Source: Cyclobacteriaceae bacterium (GTDB lineage: Bacteria; Bacteroidota; Bacteroidia; Cytophagales; Cyclobacteriaceae). Taken from it: DNA of 64,000 nucleotides. Below are positions 54,381 through 62,330 of this stretch, piece after piece. Within the stretch, counting starts at the first letter, position 1, and each line of letters begins with the position of its first letter. Made by a program: the position numbers and the translations under genes. Under the pieces are notes generated by a model. The model did no database searches. It worked only from the letters and a program-made list of their open reading frames with translations, and had not been told where the DNA came from. The DNA is taken from assembly GCA_016786585.1 (NCBI GenBank), contig JAEUUI010000008.1, positions 310,001 through 374,000 of the forward strand, in the 5' to 3' direction.

Positions 54381-54428
54381 TCGGCTGTTTTTGACCACGA
54401 ATCGGCCTTTTATCTTTAAAAAGTCGGC
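54381..54428 (-). promoter_or_regulatory. Three phased GCCGA repeats upstream of Hsp20 gene
   Basis: TCGGC occurs at 54381, 54402 and 54424, spaced 21 and 22 bp (two helical turns), in the same orientation with similar flanks. They lie about 58-105 nt upstream of the Hsp20 start on the minus strand, in the gap after the SpoIIAA-like gene. This fits an activator binding site array. Confidence 0.4.
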
Positions 54429-54442
54429 TAAAATGTCTGGTA

Positions 54443-54847
54443 TCACTCTTTTGAATCACCTTCGTCCTGGAAAACAGGCTCTTGTTTACCGCTCACCCAG
54501 TCGATCGCTTCATTCAGCAGTTCCGGTTTAAAACCTTTGAACTCTCCCGGCATAACCTTGCCAAACAGGTTGGTAAAAGAATTAATGCCATCCGAGTCGC
54601 TTACGATCGCGCAACGATTCCATTTGTTGAGGTTGTTCAACCCCAGGAGGGCATCTTTAATCCACGCGCTCAGCGTAAAGTTTTTTAGTGGTGTGTCAAG
54701 GATTAGAAGGTAGTTAAGCTCATCCGTGCGTTGCACGAGTTCCGCCACAGCGGGCAGAACAACCTGGTCGAAGTCTTCGCGGGTTACTTCACCGCTAGCG
54801 CGGAAGCCAACCATGGTGTTCGGTATCTCTTTCAGTTGTGTAATCAT
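54443..54847 (-). CDS. SpoIIAA-like protein
   Basis: The 134-residue protein matches the SpoIIAA-like (STAS-fold) family by its pattern: a beta-strand start MITQLKEIPNTMVGFRASGEV, ELNYLLILDTPLKNF near residue 45, and a helical C-terminus with NRCAIVSDSDGI in the middle. Members may be anti-sigma factor antagonists or bind lipids. It is upstream of the Hsp20 gene on the same strand. Confidence 0.8.
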   Translation of the reverse strand: MITQLKEIPNTMVGFRASGEVTREDFDQVVLPAVAELVQRTDELNYLLILDTPLKNFTLSAWIKDALLGLNNLNKWNRCAIVSDSDGINSFTNLFGKVMPGEFKGFKPELLNEAIDWVSGKQEPVFQDEGDSKE

Positions 54848-55076
54848 AGTTTCTATTTCCTTCTTCTTCTGTTAAAAGCATGCCGGGATTTTTCTAACCA
54901 GGACGTTTCATTGTTGAATTCCTGCACTCCTCAGCTACACACTTCTGTGCTATAAAATCTACACCGTCACCGTGATTTTTTGGGTTTTTGATGATTTGGA
55001 GGATTGTGGTTTTGAATTGGAACGATTTTTACTTCTGCATGCGTATCGATGGACCTAATGTGAAGTTGAGGCTATT

Positions 55077-56903
55077 ATGAAACGAATGTTAATGAAGAGT
55101 TGGATGGGGGTTGGATCAGTTGTATTGATCTCAGTTGCCTGTTCTCCCGATATACAAGCACAAGGAAAGACGTACCAGCAGATTCTGTATGGTAATGCGG
55201 TGGTAAACACCGTAGTAGTGAACAATCAGCGCCCGGCTGAAGTCAATGAACCCGGCACGACTGAAAAATCTCACGCGCGGAAGAAGGGTGAACCTGTTCG
55301 GGTGGATACCATGACACTGGCTACACGGCCAACGCGCGAATTTTTTACTGACGCATATTACGGTTCACGCATTGCTGAAAAGTGCGATGTGTTTTATCGC
55401 ACCAATGGACTACAAACCAAGTGGCTTTATGATTCTGAGCCTTCACCGTTGTATTACTCATTGATTCAAACCCTCAAGAATGCTGATATGTACGGCCTTA
55501 ACCCGGACGATTACCATGTTGATTTGCTTGAGAAGGGCGTGCTGGCATTGTACGAAGGTGACCCGGCTGAGCAGGAAGTGATGTCGTTCGATGTCAGGAT
55601 CAGTGAACTCTATTTTTTGTTTACAACCCATCTCCACGAAGGCAAAATTCGCAATGCAGGGTATGCCGATAAACTCTGGCTTCGCGAACAACGCGCAGCG
55701 TCAAACCCGGACGCTTTGGCTCTTGCGGAAGCAAAATCCCCAAAAGACCTTAATAAAATCTTCGAATCTATTCAGCCTGATTCTGAGCAGTATCGAAAAC
55801 TTCAGGAAGCATTTATCGTGTATCGCGACCTTGATCGTCATGCGGTTGAGAAATTACCTGCCATTAATGTAAGCGGAAAGATTGATCCGTTAAGCCGTAA
55901 CAGGGCTATTCCGTTAATCCGGAAACGGTTGTCGCAGTTTGATCTGCATGTTTATCCAACAACACTTGACTCGGTTACCGGACAATGGGATACACTGTTG
56001 TATGATAAAGGACTTGCGCAAGGTATTATGAACTTCCAGGCAATGCATGGCCTTGAACCGGATGGCGTTATCGGGCCGATGACCGTTACTTACCTAAATA
56101 AAACCCTTCAAAGCCGGGTGGAGGCTATTGCGGTAAACCTGGATCGGATGCGCTGGTCAGAACCAACACAAAATGACGGTGAATACATTGTTGTGAACAT
56201 TCCGGATTATAAACTGCGCATTTATGATGGTAAGAAGGAAGTATTCAGGATGCGGGTAATTGTTGGGGCGGTTGAAAACCCGACTCCAGTTTTCCGCGAT
56301 CGCGTAGAACATGTAGTGTTCAGCCCGACATGGACTGTACCGGTGAGCATTATCAAGAATGAGATTATTCCAAGATTGAAATCCAATCCGGATTACTACA
56401 CGGAAAAAAATTATGTGTTCTATAAAAACGGGGCGCAGATAGACCCGTCAAGCGAGGCGTGGGGCTCAACCAATCCGGGTAACTATCGCATCGTACAACA
56501 GTCGGGTGGCGACAACTCGCTTGGCCGGGTGAAATTTGGAATGAACAATTCGATGAGAATTTATCTGCACGACACGCCCAGCCAGCGCTTGTTTGCAAAA
56601 GACTACCGTGCCCTTAGCCATGGATGTATCCGTCTGGATGAGCCGGCCGAATTTGCTGAGTTCCTGCTGCGCGACAATAGCGGATGGGATAAGGAAAAGA
56701 TTAAAAAACAGATGTTCAGCGGAAACGCATCAACGGTTATTCTTAGAAAATCCTATCCGGTACAAATTCAATACTGTACCGCGTGGGTGGATGATGATGG
56801 TCGCATGAACTTCCGTGACGATATTTACGGGCATGACCGTATGCAATTGCAGGAACTCAATCGTCCGGCATCAAAGGTATCGGAAACTATTGCAGGCTTG
56901 TAA
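55077..56903 (+). CDS. L,D-transpeptidase, YcbB/LdtD type
   Basis: The 608-residue enzyme forms 3-3 peptide cross-links in peptidoglycan or attaches proteins to it. It has a signal sequence (VVLISVAC, possible lipobox at about residue 22), a long N-terminal region, a peptidoglycan-binding domain (GIMNFQAMHGLEPDGVIGP near residue 330) and the YkuD catalytic domain with Cys517 in SHGCIRLDEP. A second, unrelated type of L,D-transpeptidase lies convergently downstream and overlaps it by 17 nt. Confidence 0.93.
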   Translation: MKRMLMKSWMGVGSVVLISVACSPDIQAQGKTYQQILYGNAVVNTVVVNNQRPAEVNEPGTTEKSHARKKGEPVRVDTMTLATRPTREFFTDAYYGSRIAEKCDVFYRTNGLQTKWLYDSEPSPLYYSLIQTLKNADMYGLNPDDYHVDLLEKGVLALYEGDPAEQEVMSFDVRISELYFLFTTHLHEGKIRNAGYADKLWLREQRAASNPDALALAEAKSPKDLNKIFESIQPDSEQYRKLQEAFIVYRDLDRHAVEKLPAINVSGKIDPLSRNRAIPLIRKRLSQFDLHVYPTTLDSVTGQWDTLLYDKGLAQGIMNFQAMHGLEPDGVIGPMTVTYLNKTLQSRVEAIAVNLDRMRWSEPTQNDGEYIVVNIPDYKLRIYDGKKEVFRMRVIVGAVENPTPVFRDRVEHVVFSPTWTVPVSIIKNEIIPRLKSNPDYYTEKNYVFYKNGAQIDPSSEAWGSTNPGNYRIVQQSGGDNSLGRVKFGMNNSMRIYLHDTPSQRLFAKDYRALSHGCIRLDEPAEFAEFLLRDNSGWDKEKIKKQMFSGNASTVILRKSYPVQIQYCTAWVDDDGRMNFRDDIYGHDRMQLQELNRPASKVSETIAGL

Positions 56904-57657
56904 TGGAGGCCATCGGAGTCTGATGAATGATAGCTTCAAGCTTTAGATGAGTCGAAGATCCCAAAAACGTTTCATTCTCAGCGTATGCAAAGATCATCGT
57001 ATGATTCTTGATGGAGTCAATCACCTTTTTTGATATTTCTTTTGGTAACGCAGGGCAACCCTGGCTGCGACCGAGGCGGCCATATTTTTTAATCCAGCCT
57101 TCGCTCACGTAGTCTGCTTCATGCATCACTACTGCACGTTCGCGCATGTTGTTATTATAACCCATATCTTGTCCGTCAAGCTTAAGGCTGTAGCCTTTAC
57201 TTCCCACGTACGTTTCAGCCGTGACATAAAATCCTAAACTGCTTTGGTTGGAATGAACAACATTGGAGAAGGACGTTACCGAATTCCAGCCGGAATTTTT
57301 ACCGTGGCTCACATACGTGTGAAACTTTACCGTTTGATGTTCCAGGTCGATTGTGTAGAAACGCTTCTCGCTGCTCGGTTTGGTAAAGTCGATGATGGAA
57401 ATGAGTTTTTTCGATCCAAGCTTACCATCCTGTAACAGGTTGAAATATCCAATCATGCTATAGCGGAATGCTTTATATGACAGGCCGTATTCTTCGAGCT
57501 TAATGGCAGTATAAAGAGTGTGAACAGAGTCTTCGAATAGCACTGCGTCTGAAAAGATTGCGAGTTCGGTCGAATCGTTTGCGGGTGCAGAAAAAGTTGC
57601 GGCTGTGGGGGTTGAAAACGAATTCAACACCAGCAGGAGAGAAGTGAAAAACGTCAT
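56887..57657 (-). CDS. Murein L,D-transpeptidase catalytic-domain protein (YkuD_2)
   Basis: The 256-residue protein has an N-terminal signal segment and a catalytic domain with His179 (VMHEADY) and Cys201 (GRSQGCPALP), the signature of the second YkuD-like family. It likely modifies peptidoglycan in the periplasm. It overlaps the convergent Ldt gene by 17 nt, so expression of both may interfere. Confidence 0.88.
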   Translation of the reverse strand: MTFFTSLLLVLNSFSTPTAATFSAPANDSTELAIFSDAVLFEDSVHTLYTAIKLEEYGLSYKAFRYSMIGYFNLLQDGKLGSKKLISIIDFTKPSSEKRFYTIDLEHQTVKFHTYVSHGKNSGWNSVTSFSNVVHSNQSSLGFYVTAETYVGSKGYSLKLDGQDMGYNNNMRERAVVMHEADYVSEGWIKKYGRLGRSQGCPALPKEISKKVIDSIKNHTMIFAYAENETFLGSSTHLKLEAIIHQTPMASITSLQ

Positions 57658-57783
57658 TCAGGTTTCAGGTAAAACATTGATACAAAGCTCGTATCAGGTT
57701 GTAAATATAAAGTATCAAACAGTATCGAAACGGTACATGTGTGAATAAAGTATGTGACGCTGAACTAATTCCCTGAAATTTCG

Positions 57784-57815
57784 TTTGCAGAAATATACCA
57801 ATCGGTATAATTTTG
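57784..57815 (+). promoter_or_regulatory. Promoter with TetR operator
   Basis: TTTG at 57784-57787 (-33) and TAATTTTG at 57808-57815 (-7, perfect TAnnTTTG) are 20 nt apart. A perfect inverted repeat TATACC-AATC-GGTATA (57794-57809) fills the spacer and overlaps the -7 element, as expected for a repressor site. The start codon is 5 nt downstream of the -7 element. Confidence 0.7.
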
Positions 57816-57820
57816 CGTCC

Positions 57821-58414
57821 ATGCTTTCAAAAAGCGAAAAAACGAAGCAATTCATCCTGACAAAGACTGCCCCTTTGTTCAATACCAAAGGGTTTGAGGG
57901 TACTTCGATGGCAGACCTTACAAGTACCACCGGTTTAACGAAAGGTGCGCTCTATGGCAATTTTTATAACAAGGAGGATCTGGCTATGGAAGCGTTTAAA
58001 TACGCAGTTAAAAAGGTAAAGGATCTGGTGAAAACCCGCGTAGCCGGGGAAACAACTTACAAAAAGCAGTTGCGGGCTATGCTCGATTTCTTTGCGGAAT
58101 ACGTCTTTCATCCGCCCGTGCCGGGTGGCTGCCCCTTGTTGAATACAGCCGTGCAAGCCGATGATCAATTGCCGGGCATGCGGAGAATTGTGGTAAAGGA
58201 ACTTATGAGCACCGTGATGTTCATTTATAATTTAATCAACAAAGGAATCAAGGCAGGCGAATTCCGGAAGGATGTTAATGCACGCGAACTGGCCTACACG
58301 ATTTTTTGCTCGGTAGAAGGAGCGATCATGTTTTCGCGGGTTGAACGATCGGAAGAACCCATGAAGATTATTGTTAAACATTGTAAGAAACTTTTAAACG
58401 AAATCAGTATTTAA
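57821..58414 (+). CDS. TetR/AcrR family transcriptional regulator
   Basis: The protein of 197 residues has an N-terminal HTH (TSMADLTSTTGLTKGALYGNFYNKEDL, about residues 28-53 given in outline) and a C-terminal ligand-binding, helical domain. The start ATG at 57821 is chosen because the promoter ends just before it. An operator in its own promoter suggests it represses itself and the next gene, fabF, which starts 1 nt after its stop. This suggests control of fatty acid synthesis by an acyl or lipid-like ligand, which is inferred. Confidence 0.92.
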   Translation: MLSKSEKTKQFILTKTAPLFNTKGFEGTSMADLTSTTGLTKGALYGNFYNKEDLAMEAFKYAVKKVKDLVKTRVAGETTYKKQLRAMLDFFAEYVFHPPVPGGCPLLNTAVQADDQLPGMRRIVVKELMSTVMFIYNLINKGIKAGEFRKDVNARELAYTIFCSVEGAIMFSRVERSEEPMKIIVKHCKKLLNEISI

Positions 58415-58415
58415 T

Positions 58416-59669
58416 ATGCAGCGAAGAGTAGTCGTTACAGGCCTGGGTGCGCTTGCACCCCTCGGCAACACCGTACCGGAATTTTGGAATAACCTGATTG
58501 ATGGCAGAAGCGGAGCTGCGCCTATTACGCGCTTTGATACTTCGAAATTTAAGACGCGATTTGCATGTGAGATCAAGAATTATGATCCGCTCAACTATTT
58601 TGAAAAGGCTGAGGTTCGCAAGTACGATCCGTTTACGCAGTATGCGCTGGTGAGTACGCATGAGGCATTGCTGGATTCGGGATTGAACCTCGATACGATC
58701 GATAAAACGCGCGTTGGTGTTATCTGGGGATCCGGTAACGGAGGGTTTCAAACCTTTCAGAACGAAGTGATCGACTTTGCGAAGGGTGACGGCACTCCGC
58801 GTCTCAATCCATTCTTCATCCCGAAAGTAATTGTTGACATTGCCTCGGGTTGGATTTCAATCAAATACGGTTTTATGGGGCCGAACTTTACAACGGTATC
58901 CGCATGCGCCACATCGACAACCGCCATTATTGATGCGATGAACTATATCCGGTGGGGGAAAGCGGATGTTATCGTAACGGGCGGATCGGAAGCTGCGATT
59001 AATGAAGCCGGTATCGGGGGATTTAATGCACTCAAAGCCTTGTCGACCCGCAACGATGATCCGGCAACTGCATCAAGGCCGTTCGATGTTGATCGTGATG
59101 GGTTTGTGATGGGCGAAGGCTCCGGCACGTTGATCCTGGAAGAGTATGAATATGCAAAACGAAGAGGCGCAAAAATCTATGCAGAGGTTGCCGGGGGTGG
59201 AATGTCGGCCGATGCATTTCACATCACCGCCACACATCCGGAAGGAAAAGGAGCACAGCTGGGCATGAAGTGGGCGCTTGAAGATGCGGGCCTGCAGATA
59301 GAAGATGTTGACTACCTGAATCCGCATGCGACTTCAACTCCCAAAGGTGATGAAAGTGAGATGAAAGCGGTTGCTTCGTTGTTTGGATCACATACCAAAA
59401 ATCTTTTGATCAGCGCAACCAAGTCGGCAGTGGGGCATATGCTGGGAGCAGCCGGAGCGATTGAGGCTATCATCTGCATCCAGGCGATTAAGGAAGGGGT
59501 TATTCCGCCAACGATCAATACAAAAAATCTGGATCCCGATCTACCGGCAGGATTGAACATTGTTACTGGTTCGAGCGTGCGGAAAGATATTCGCGTGGCG
59601 ATGAGTAATACATTTGGCTTCGGAGGGCATAATGCTACCGCTGTATTCAGAAAGGTTTCAGAAAACTGA
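58416..59669 (+). CDS. fabF: Beta-ketoacyl-ACP synthase II
   Basis: The 417-residue condensing enzyme extends acyl chains by two carbons with malonyl-ACP. The catalytic Cys164 (SACATST), His304 (NPHATSTP) and His341 (SAVGHMLGA) are intact. It is cytosolic. The gene lies 1 nt after a TetR regulator, not in a fab cluster, so it may be a second, regulated copy or a synthase for a special lipid. The long-known family identity is secure; the pathway is inferred. Confidence 0.93.
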   Translation: MQRRVVVTGLGALAPLGNTVPEFWNNLIDGRSGAAPITRFDTSKFKTRFACEIKNYDPLNYFEKAEVRKYDPFTQYALVSTHEALLDSGLNLDTIDKTRVGVIWGSGNGGFQTFQNEVIDFAKGDGTPRLNPFFIPKVIVDIASGWISIKYGFMGPNFTTVSACATSTTAIIDAMNYIRWGKADVIVTGGSEAAINEAGIGGFNALKALSTRNDDPATASRPFDVDRDGFVMGEGSGTLILEEYEYAKRRGAKIYAEVAGGGMSADAFHITATHPEGKGAQLGMKWALEDAGLQIEDVDYLNPHATSTPKGDESEMKAVASLFGSHTKNLLISATKSAVGHMLGAAGAIEAIICIQAIKEGVIPPTINTKNLDPDLPAGLNIVTGSSVRKDIRVAMSNTFGFGGHNATAVFRKVSEN

Positions 59670-59726
59670 CTTTACCGTTGATCAGTTTTGTTTACCGCAT
59701 CTGACGGTAGCCGAGAGGCTGTTAAT

Positions 59727-59746
59727 CCGGGGATAATATTCCCTGG
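59727..59746 (+). other. Imperfect hairpin after fabF
   Basis: CCGGGGA (59727-59733) can pair with TCCCTGG (59740-59746) except for one mismatch. It lies 58 nt after fabF. There is no clear T-run, so terminator function is doubtful. Confidence 0.3.
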
Positions 59747-59777
59747 GTTAGCGAATCTTTGATTGATCGCAAAAGGA

Positions 59778-59807
59778 TTTGAATTTTCGGAAAAGTCGGT
59801 AGCTTTG
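59778..59807 (+). promoter_or_regulatory. Promoter of the cold-shock-domain gene
   Basis: TTTG at 59778-59781 and TAGCTTTG at 59800-59807 (perfect TAnnTTTG) are 18 nt apart. Transcription would start near 59811, giving a leader of about 24 nt. Confidence 0.65.
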
Positions 59808-59834
59808 TATAATCAACAACGTGTAGCATATTCT

Positions 59835-60278
59835 ATGGCGGAGACCTGGAGTAAAAAAGAGAACGAAGACCGTAAGGCGAAAAAGAAAAAGGAAAAAGAG
59901 CAGCGCAAGGAAGAGCGCAAGGCTAGTTCAAAATCAAACAAATCCTTTGAAGACATGATCATGTATGTCGATGAGGATGGTAATTTCACAACTACTCCGC
60001 CTGATCCCACCAAGAAAAAAGCCATTAAAGAGGAGGACATCCAAATCGGCGTGGCGCGCCAAACCAACGTTAAAACCGATACTACCCGTAAGGGAATTGT
60101 TTCGTTTTTTAACGATTCAAAGGGTTACGGTTTCATCAAAGATTCTGATAACGGTGAGAGCATCTTTGTGCACGTGAATGGCACCACTGAACCCATCAAG
60201 GAAGGCAACAAGGTTACGTTTGAAGTAGAGATGGGCATGAAGGGCCCGAATGCAGTGCGCGTGAAAATTGCGCGGTAA
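59835..60278 (+). CDS. Cold-shock-domain protein with charged N-terminal region
   Basis: The protein of 147 residues (ATG at 59835) has a charged, Lys/Glu-rich region (residues 1-45) and a cold-shock domain in the C-terminal half: GIVSFFNDSKGYGFIKD holds RNP-like residues and SIFVHVNG the second. Such domains bind single-stranded RNA or DNA. The N-terminal part may form a helix. It is a stand-alone gene. Confidence 0.92.
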   Translation: MAETWSKKENEDRKAKKKKEKEQRKEERKASSKSNKSFEDMIMYVDEDGNFTTTPPDPTKKKAIKEEDIQIGVARQTNVKTDTTRKGIVSFFNDSKGYGFIKDSDNGESIFVHVNGTTEPIKEGNKVTFEVEMGMKGPNAVRVKIAR

Positions 60279-60321
60279 ACGAATCTGTTGTTTCATTTCC
60301 CGTTAAGTCCCAAATTCAGAT

Positions 60322-60341
60322 TATCATATTTTCAGGTGATA
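60322..60341. promoter_or_regulatory. Palindromic site 1 upstream of satD
   Basis: TATCAT-N8-GTGATA. It is centred 28 bp from site 2. See sites 3 and 4 downstream, which have the same layout and spacing. Confidence 0.65.
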
Positions 60342-60343
60342 AT

Positions 60344-60375
60344 TTGATTTATCATTTTTTTATGTGATATATTTG
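60344..60375 (+). promoter_or_regulatory. Promoter of the satD operon
   Basis: TTG at 60344-60346 (-33) and TATATTTG at 60368-60375 (perfect TAnnTTTG) are 21 nt apart. Palindromic site 2 (60350-60369) fills the spacer and touches the -7 element, a typical repressor position. The start codon is 21 nt after the -7 element. Confidence 0.7.
60350..60369. promoter_or_regulatory. Palindromic site 2 within the satD promoter
   Basis: TATCAT-N8-GTGATA, between the -33 and -7 elements. Confidence 0.7.
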
Positions 60376-60396
60376 TTTGGACTCAAAACCCCGCAC

Positions 60397-61008
60397 ATGG
60401 TCAGTATTCTAACCGGTGACATTGTTCAGTCGCGCAGAAGCAAACCTTCGGTTTGGCTGAAAGCGTTGAAGAAAGAACTTGATAAAATCGGTCCAAGCCC
60501 CAAGAAATGGGAAATCTTCCGGGGCGACAGCTTTCAGGTGGAACTCACCCAGCCGGAGGATTCCTTCCTCACGGTGATGAAAATTAAAGCCTTGCTGAAA
60601 GCAAAATCCATTGACGTGCGGATTGCTATCGGAGTCGGTACGAAAGAACATGCGGGCGTAAGTATCACTGAATCCAACGGACAGGCGTTTATCCTTTCCG
60701 GGGAGAAATTTGAATCGCTTAAGAAAGAGAAGCAATCGTTGGCCATTAAAACACCTTCGCCCGAATTTGATGCTGACATGAACCTGATCTTAAAGCTTGC
60801 CTCTATCGCCATGAGCAAGTGGACCGCCAACTCGGCTGAGGCAATTAAGATCGCGCTTGAAAAGCCCGACCTGATCCAGGTGGATCTGGGGAAGAAACTG
60901 GGAATTAAGCAGAATGCCGTTAGCGGAAGATTAAAACGCGCGTATTTTGATGAGCTGACAGAAGTTGACGCACTCTTCCGGAAAAAAATCAGGACCTTGG
61001 TGTCATGA
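60397..61008 (+). CDS. SatD family protein with C-terminal HTH
   Basis: The protein of 203 residues (start ATG at 60397, MVSILTGDIVQSR) matches the SatD family through its N-terminal GDIVQSR and FRGDSFQVEL. A C-terminal part reads VDLGKKLGIKQNAVSGRLKRA (about residues 164-184, in outline), a helix-turn-helix. It is thus likely a DNA-binding regulator and the best candidate to bind the four palindromes around this operon. It overlaps the DUF3307 gene by 4 nt (ATGA). The biological signal is unknown. Confidence 0.82.
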   Translation: MVSILTGDIVQSRRSKPSVWLKALKKELDKIGPSPKKWEIFRGDSFQVELTQPEDSFLTVMKIKALLKAKSIDVRIAIGVGTKEHAGVSITESNGQAFILSGEKFESLKKEKQSLAIKTPSPEFDADMNLILKLASIAMSKWTANSAEAIKIALEKPDLIQVDLGKKLGIKQNAVSGRLKRAYFDELTEVDALFRKKIRTLVS

Positions 61009-61712
61009 TTCTCTTTGTTAAACTTCTTCTGGCTCACCTCATCGGAGATTTTATCCTGCAGCCGCGTGCGTGGGTTACTGCAAAAGAAACCTGGAAACTT
61101 AAAGCCTGGCAATTATACGCTCACGTGCTGATCCATGCGGTGCTGGTTACCGTGATTGTGTGGGATGTTTATTTCTGGCCGTGGGCGTTACTCATTGCCG
61201 GAACACACTTTGTTATCGATGCGCTTAAAATCACGTTACAGAAAGAGAGAACAAAACGGGTCTTGTTTTTTGTGGATCAGGCCTTGCACATCGGTGTTCT
61301 CTTTGTTGTTGCATGCGCGTATCAAGACTACGTACCCGAACTAATTATTCTCGGTGATCCGCGTATCCTGCTGTTCATTACGTGTATCGTTTTTTTAACT
61401 ACCCCTGCTTCGGCAAGTATTCGGTTTTTCATCGCACGCTGGACACCTCATCTGCCGGAAGGAGATGATGAGTCGTTACAAAGTGCCGGGAAATATATCG
61501 GTATACTGGAACGGTTGTTTGTGTTTGCATTCTTTGCTTCGGGTCATCCGGAAGGAGTTGGTTTCCTGATTGCAGCCAAGTCGGTATTTCGCTTTGGCGA
61601 TTTGAAAGAAGCGAAGAGCCGAAAGCTTACCGAATACGTATTAATCGGAACCCTGATTAGTTTTGGTATTGCGATGCTGACGGGAATTGTCTTCGCGCGG
61701 TTGATCTCCTGA
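61005..61712 (+). CDS. DUF3307 membrane protein
   Basis: The 235-residue protein has about six membrane segments and the DUF3307 pattern near the start: LLLAHLIGDFILQPRAWV (residues 6-23), then HVLIHAVLVT and THFVIDALK. This family is often found next to satD genes. Its start overlaps satD by 4 nt. Function is unknown, possibly transport or sensing in the membrane. Sites 3 and 4 lie directly after its stop. Confidence 0.85.
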   Translation: MILFVKLLLAHLIGDFILQPRAWVTAKETWKLKAWQLYAHVLIHAVLVTVIVWDVYFWPWALLIAGTHFVIDALKITLQKERTKRVLFFVDQALHIGVLFVVACAYQDYVPELIILGDPRILLFITCIVFLTTPASASIRFFIARWTPHLPEGDDESLQSAGKYIGILERLFVFAFFASGHPEGVGFLIAAKSVFRFGDLKEAKSRKLTEYVLIGTLISFGIAMLTGIVFARLIS

Positions 61713-61732
61713 TATCACACCTTTCCGTGATA
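61713..61732. promoter_or_regulatory. Palindromic site 3 downstream of DUF3307 gene
   Basis: TATCAC-N8-GTGATA, directly after the stop codon at 61710-61712. It lies in a convergent gap with no start codon nearby. Confidence 0.6.
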
Positions 61733-61740
61733 GTTCACAT

Positions 61741-61760
61741 TATCGCGCTTTGGCGTGATT
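61741..61760. promoter_or_regulatory. Palindromic site 4
   Basis: TATCGC-N8-GTGATT, with two mismatches to sites 1-3. Its centre is exactly 28 bp from that of site 3, the same spacing as sites 1 and 2. It can also fold as a hairpin (ATCGCGC-TTTG-GCGTGAT) followed by a T-rich run on the plus strand, so it may double as a terminator. Confidence 0.5.
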
Positions 61761-62298
61761 ATCCTTCACGTTCCTTTTCTTTTTTAGGAGCCTCACTTGC
61801 GCTCACCGGTGTGGTGAATTTGAAGATGGAATGAAACACATAAGTAATTAGCAAACCCAGTAAACATCCTGAAACCACGGCAACGATTCGGCTGAGTGCG
61901 GAGTCCCACAGATGTGCTCCGCCCGTTGATCCTTCCTGGTGAAGCAGAATGATAATCATCGCGGCAAGCGTTGACCGCGCTCCGGCATTCAGGTTGAGCC
62001 GGTCGCAGATAAACAAGGATATGATCGCGCCTGCAGCCAGATTCCAGGGACTTGGAAGATGAAGTAATAAAATCAGCACGCCCGTTCCTGCACCGATGAA
62101 GTTTGCCTTAATCCGCGTAAGCGCCAGATCAAGTGCGTCTTTTCCTTCGGGCGATAACACCAGGATTACCGAGATTAAACTCCAGGTATAATCTACCCAT
62201 GCGTTCAGGAACATGTATATCGGAAAACACAGCAGAACTCCGGCAACACATTTCGCAGCATAAATGGCCAGCGTTTTGTTTCTTGCACTTAACTTCAT
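61759..62298 (-). CDS. FUSC-like (aromatic acid exporter family) membrane protein
   Basis: The 179-residue protein has about six membrane segments: MKLSARNKTLAIYAAKCVAGVLL at the start (outline), PEGKDALDLALTRIKANFIGAGTGVL in the centre, and a basic C-terminal end. It matches only the N-terminal half of FUSC-type transporters, so it may work as an oligomer. Its stop codon touches palindromic site 4. It is divergent from arfB (32-nt gap). Confidence 0.75.
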   Translation of the reverse strand: MKLSARNKTLAIYAAKCVAGVLLCFPIYMFLNAWVDYTWSLISVILVLSPEGKDALDLALTRIKANFIGAGTGVLILLLHLPSPWNLAAGAIISLFICDRLNLNAGARSTLAAMIIILLHQEGSTGGAHLWDSALSRIVAVVSGCLLGLLITYVFHSIFKFTTPVSASEAPKKEKEREG

Positions 62299-62330
62299 TC
62301 AAAGGGATTTGTACCTTCGAAATTACTAAA

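Noticed and set aside
54381-54428. CRISPR array
   Set aside because: Only three 5-bp repeats with 16-17 bp between them; too short and no cas genes in the window.
60534-61112. 192-residue minus-strand frame
   Set aside because: It lies opposite satD and DUF3307, which are both recognised and coupled by ATGA.
61741-61775. Site 4 purely as a terminator
   Set aside because: A hairpin and T-rich run exist, but the site keeps the N8 spacing and the exact 28-bp phase with site 3, which a terminator would not need. Both roles remain possible.
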